A stretch of DNA of 47,326 bases from Bacteroidales bacterium (GTDB lineage: Bacteria; Bacteroidota; Bacteroidia; Bacteroidales; UBA12077), in assembly GCA_013138975.1 (NCBI GenBank), contig WTBR01000090.1:1-47326 (forward strand), given 5' to 3'. Both the position numbers and the translations under genes were made by a program. Position 1 is the first letter of the stretch, and every line of letters begins with the position of its first letter. This document shows, one piece after another, positions 44,565 to 47,326 of this stretch. The notes under the pieces are model-generated. The model had not been told where the DNA came from, did not search any database, and saw only the letters and a list, made by a program, of their open reading frames with translations.

Positions 44565-44572
44565 TAATTTTG
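44565..44572 (+). promoter_or_regulatory. Possible -7 box for the 228-residue hypothetical gene
   Basis: TAATTTTG fits TAnnTTTG, 28 bases before the ATG at 44601. A TTG at 44547-44549 is 15 bases upstream, slightly short. Confidence 0.35.
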
Positions 44573-44600
44573 TTAGGGCTCATATGAAAACAATATCAAG

Positions 44601-45287
44601 ATGCTAAATACCTTAATTGAAAAAATTGATGATAAGATAGATGCAATAAAAATTGAGAATTATGATAAAGATCTATCAGAAGTTGATTTTCCCGTTTCAT
44701 GGACATTTTATTTTTATCTAGAAAGGTACTCTTCATTTTTAAAAAGTTCCAAGCAGTTACTTATAAAATTTGATGAGTTTCCAATGCATGAAATGTCACT
44801 TGGATTAATTCTAAGGACAATGATATTAGATTCACTTACTATTTTTGAATTATTGTCTGGCGCAAATAGTAAAGATGACGTTAAACCTAAACTCAACAAG
44901 CTTTTAATTGATAACGTGATCCATTATTTTAAAAATTTCGATGGGGAAGATGGATTAAAAAACGATTTAAAGAATAAATTAGAAGCTAAATTTGGAAGTT
45001 TGTTAACCCAGCTTGGAGTAACAGAGATTGATGAATTAATAAAAAATCCAAGACAATATTCGTATAAATCGCCTTCAAAAATATACAATACGGTTAAATC
45101 CTCAAAGTATAAGAAGTTTGCACAAGGATATGACTTGTATTTACATTATTCTAAATATGAACACTTTGGATTGATTTCTCCTTTAATGTCTAAAATAAAA
45201 AATGATAAGAAACTTGAAATACTTATTATTGGTTACAATTATATTTTTGACGTAATAGATTTCATTATGAAATCAGTTGATGATTAA
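44601..45287 (+). CDS. Hypothetical cytoplasmic helical protein
   Basis: This 228-residue protein has no signal peptide or membrane helix. It is charged and helical (MLNTLIEKIDDKIDAIKIEN, LGLILRTMILDSLTIFELLS, LKNDLKNKLEAKFGSL). No family or catalytic motif was recognised. It is a single gene between the CAP gene and the first BIME-like repeat. Its strand and start are supported by a -7 box and the full-length open frame. Confidence 0.7.
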   Translation: MLNTLIEKIDDKIDAIKIENYDKDLSEVDFPVSWTFYFYLERYSSFLKSSKQLLIKFDEFPMHEMSLGLILRTMILDSLTIFELLSGANSKDDVKPKLNKLLIDNVIHYFKNFDGEDGLKNDLKNKLEAKFGSLLTQLGVTEIDELIKNPRQYSYKSPSKIYNTVKSSKYKKFAQGYDLYLHYSKYEHFGLISPLMSKIKNDKKLEILIIGYNYIFDVIDFIMKSVDD

Positions 45288-45674
45288 AAGTTACGAGCCC
45301 CTGATGAGCGTAGGTTAACTGACTAAAGTAAATTAGATAGTAGTTCGGCATTCCGATAATTATCGGACATCAACTACGTCGTTCTATTTTTTGTAGCATT
45401 TGCTACTAATATAAACGCATAGTGTTAAATAATCATTTATCCGTCAGACCAAGCAAGTTGGTCGGACGGCACAAAACCATCTGACCGACTTGTTCGGTCT
45501 GATGTGTACCGGTGGACGGCATAGTTCAACGATATTCTATCAACTATTTCTAATCCTAAACGAACTCAACCACCTAACTCTTATATACATCTTGGATTTA
45601 TTGTTCAGTTGCACTACTTTTAAGGAATTGTTTGATAGAATACTATTTAGTTAGCTGCAATAAAAAACAGATCA
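45288..45674. other. 387-bp gap, mostly the BIME-like repeat
   Basis: Apart from the repeat, TATTCTATCAA at its 3' end is inverted as TTGATAGAATA near 45630-45640, about 90 bases on. No gene is visible. Confidence 0.55.
45347..45548. repeat. BIME-like hairpin repeat, copy 1
   Basis: A 202-bp unit that recurs at 46712-46914 with about 95% identity. It contains the perfect palindrome CCGATAATTATCGG (45353-45366). Two adjacent REP-like hairpins follow: CCGTCAGACCAA then TTGGTCGGACGG, and CATCTGACCGA then TCGGTCTGATG. They are inverted copies of each other, as in bacterial interspersed mosaic elements. Confidence 0.78.
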
Positions 45675-46703
45675 ATGGAAAAACTGATTTTATTTTTGAT
45701 ATTAACAACTAATTTATCCATTTTCTCTTATGGGCAAAGAAGATATGAAGGAGAGCCGATAATAATTTATGGGGAAGAAAGATCAAGAAAAAATGATCGG
45801 AATTATGATCGAGGAAGAAATACTGAAGATAAACATGAGAAACGCAAAAGAGAAGAAGAAGCTAAAAGAAAGAAGGAAGAAGAGAAAAAAAGAAGATTAG
45901 AGCTAGAAAGGATTGAAAGAGAAAAAGCAGAAAAAGAGAAACGAAGATTAAAGGCCGAAAATATGGTTTTCGAATTAATCTCCTTTGACACTCAAAGAAA
46001 ACTTGCAAGAGAAACAAAAACTCTTTCCAAATTTGAAAGCCTAAATACTGCATATATTAAAACTATAGCAACCTATTTGAACAAAATAAAGCTTAAAGAG
46101 GAGCTGCTAACTGAAATTGAAAAGGAAATAAATCTATTAAGAAACAACATTCAAAAAGAAAACAATTCCTTGAAATTAAGAGGAGAATTAGCAATTGCAA
46201 TGTCCTCTATGTGTGATAGGATTCTTGACCTACTTGCGTTCTCTGCTGATTATACAGGATCAGGAGTAGCAAGCTCTCGGATTCAATTCATTAATAATAC
46301 GCTTAAAGAATATATCAAAAATGAATCTTTAACAGTACAATGGGTAATCGAAGAAGTTTATAATTACTCATCATCAAATTATCTAAAAAACACTCAAAAA
46401 AGTCTACTAAAGTCTATTGAAGGTCTATATGGGATTAGCAAGCTTATGAAAGAGTTAGATGAAAATCAAAGAGGCTATAATAAACTACAAAAAAAGAGTA
46501 TACGAGAATTAAATAAAATTGAAGAGTCTTACAGAATCTATTATGAAGAATATAAAAAGTTGCAAAATGAATTTATAAATATACCAAATATGGACATCTA
46601 CATAAAAAAGAACATGAGTTTAATCGAAAATAGAGTAACTTTTTATGAAATACAAATACAAGACGCAAAAGATCAAGCAAAAGACTTGTTTCCTAAAAAT
46701 TAA
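45675..46703 (+). CDS. Secreted coiled-coil protein of unknown function
   Basis: This 342-residue protein has a signal peptide of about 20 residues. Residues 30-100 are a highly charged Lys/Glu/Arg stretch that is probably a coiled coil (KRKREEEAKRKKEEEKKRR). Residues 100-342 are helical, with a moderately hydrophobic part around 160-250. No family was recognised. Both sides carry the BIME-like repeat in the same direction, so the gene is bounded by direct repeats and may be gained or lost as a unit. Confidence 0.75.
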   Translation: MEKLILFLILTTNLSIFSYGQRRYEGEPIIIYGEERSRKNDRNYDRGRNTEDKHEKRKREEEAKRKKEEEKKRRLELERIEREKAEKEKRRLKAENMVFELISFDTQRKLARETKTLSKFESLNTAYIKTIATYLNKIKLKEELLTEIEKEINLLRNNIQKENNSLKLRGELAIAMSSMCDRILDLLAFSADYTGSGVASSRIQFINNTLKEYIKNESLTVQWVIEEVYNYSSSNYLKNTQKSLLKSIEGLYGISKLMKELDENQRGYNKLQKKSIRELNKIEESYRIYYEEYKKLQNEFINIPNMDIYIKKNMSLIENRVTFYEIQIQDAKDQAKDLFPKN

Positions 46704-46711
46704 AGCAGCTA

Positions 46712-46914
46712 GGCATTCCGATAATTATCGGACATCAACTATGTCGTTCTATTTTTTGTAGCATTTGCTGCTAATATAAACACTAGTGTTAAATAATTAT
46801 TTATCCGTCAGACCAAGCAAGTTGGTCGGACGGTACAAAACCATCTGACCGACTTGTTCGGTCTGATGTGTATAGCGGTGGACGGTATAGTTCAACGATA
46901 TTCTATCAACTATT
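46712..46914. repeat. BIME-like hairpin repeat, copy 2
   Basis: The same unit as 45347-45548 in the same orientation, with scattered changes (for example CTACGTC to CTATGTC) and a small indel near the TGTGTA segment. It starts nine bases after the coiled-coil gene's stop. Confidence 0.78.
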
Positions 46915-46918
46915 CCCC

Positions 46919-47263
46919 AGTTCGGCTTAGGCTTTGCCTGAGTCGTTTATATCCTTACAGGTCGTACCTTAATCAAATCGTTTTCCATTTACAATTTGCT
47001 TTAATTATTTCTATTACACTAGCCATGTCTGCATAATTCTTTGCACTTGAATATAAATAATCTTGCGGTTTAGTAACAATACCTGCTTTAACCGGAATTT
47101 ACTACTTTTTTATATTTATAAAGCTTTCAGTTGTGGATAGAGCTAATAAAAATAAGCCTTATATTTTTTCCAAACTCTCTTGTTTCTTTTTGTTTCCAGA
47201 AAAAAATGGTAGCTACAAGCTACAAAAAAATAGACCGACTTAAGCAAAAGCCTAAGCCGAACT
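46919..47263. mobile_element. Decayed RAYT element bounded by inverted REP-like palindromes
   Basis: AGTTCGGCTTAGGC then GCCTGAGTCG (46919-46945) and its inverted copy CGACTTAAGC then GCCTAAGCCGAACT (47236-47263) match over 27 positions with few changes. Each can fold alone into a small hairpin. They flank the remnant of a REP-associated tyrosine transposase, the known arrangement for such genes. Confidence 0.75.
46973..47098 (-). pseudogene. C-terminal remnant of REP-associated tyrosine transposase (RAYT)
   Basis: On the minus strand 41 codons and a TGA encode PVKAGIVTKPQDYLYSSAKN and on through KANCKWKTI. This is the C-terminal part of IS200/IS605-like Y1 transposases of the RAYT type. An in-frame stop just upstream, and no match further on, show that the catalytic HUH and Tyr parts are gone. 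The fragment cannot transpose. Confidence 0.8.
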
Positions 47264-47326
47264 ACTTTGTGTTATATTTATGTTCTTTTGCAGCCTTAGT
47301 CGAACAGGGGTAATTCTCATCCCAAA

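Larger units (their letters stand above)
46704..47326. other. End region without an intact gene: BIME copy, transposase remnant, REP-like ends
   Basis: This 623-bp stretch holds the second BIME copy and the decayed REP-associated transposase element. The last 63 bases after the right palindrome (47264-47326) show no gene or structure I can support. Confidence 0.6.

Noticed and set aside
45347..46914. Integron attC sites around the coiled-coil gene
   Set aside because: GTTAAAT in the repeat fits the GTTRRRY core, but no RYYYAAC partner was found at the other end, no integrase is in view, and the paired REP-like hairpins explain the structure better.
46854..47313. Small ORFs of 60 codons on the plus strand
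   Set aside because: They run through REP palindromes and the transposase remnant on the opposite strand, and have no protein-like features.
1..47326. tRNA, rRNA or CRISPR arrays
   Set aside because: None was seen: no cloverleaf-like segments in the gaps and no regularly spaced short repeats.

Overview
This window is a low-GC chromosomal segment of a Bacteroidota bacterium, most likely class Bacteroidia and perhaps Marinilabiliales. The phylum is supported by a type IX secretion (T9SS) C-terminal sorting domain, Bacteroidota-type promoter boxes (TAnnTTTG), many lipoproteins, FISUMP (Fibrobacter succinogenes major paralogous) domains, the futalosine menaquinone gene mqnE, and a queuine tRNA-ribosyltransferase without the usual zinc cysteines. 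The order is a guess from gene style, not from a database match.

Layout. 1-69: the 3' end of a probable recJ. 71-4730 (minus): ddl, a molybdopterin oxidoreductase and an iron-sulfur/membrane-anchor fusion, with a small duplication scar between the last two. 4731-7956: an accessory stretch with two kinds of short inverted-repeat elements (MITE-like), a beta-barrel-like protein, a NUMOD4/HNH protein and a cyanophycinase-like peptidase. 8013-15874 (minus): core genes, namely a PASTA protein, a T9SS cargo protein and rluD; then mqnE; then rpmH; then a GT2 glycosyltransferase, an ECF sigma factor and rsmG. 16000-20368 (plus): tgt, an LptF/LptG permease, and an acyl-CoA carboxyltransferase with its biotin carrier. 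20410-29376: ispE, dnaB, a YjjG-like HAD phosphatase, two lipoproteins, rmuC and two convergent L,D-transpeptidases. 29811-31094: a beta-lactamase-fold serine hydrolase.

31095-44348 is the most interesting part. A membrane-bound AraC-type regulator is followed by two operons of surface or periplasmic proteins, each ending in a large lipoprotein with FISUMP domains and Ig/Fn3-like repeats. A motif of about 22 bp, GTCC-N14-GGAC in its best form, lies upstream of the regulator gene and of both operons. I read this as an undescribed autoregulated cell-surface regulon. Two more secreted proteins follow, one with a CAP domain.

The last 3 kb (44349-47326) is variable. It holds two hypothetical genes, a 200-bp BIME-like hairpin repeat present twice as a direct repeat around one gene, and the dead C-terminal remnant of a REP-associated tyrosine transposase bounded by inverted REP-like palindromes. 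No tRNA, rRNA or CRISPR array was found.
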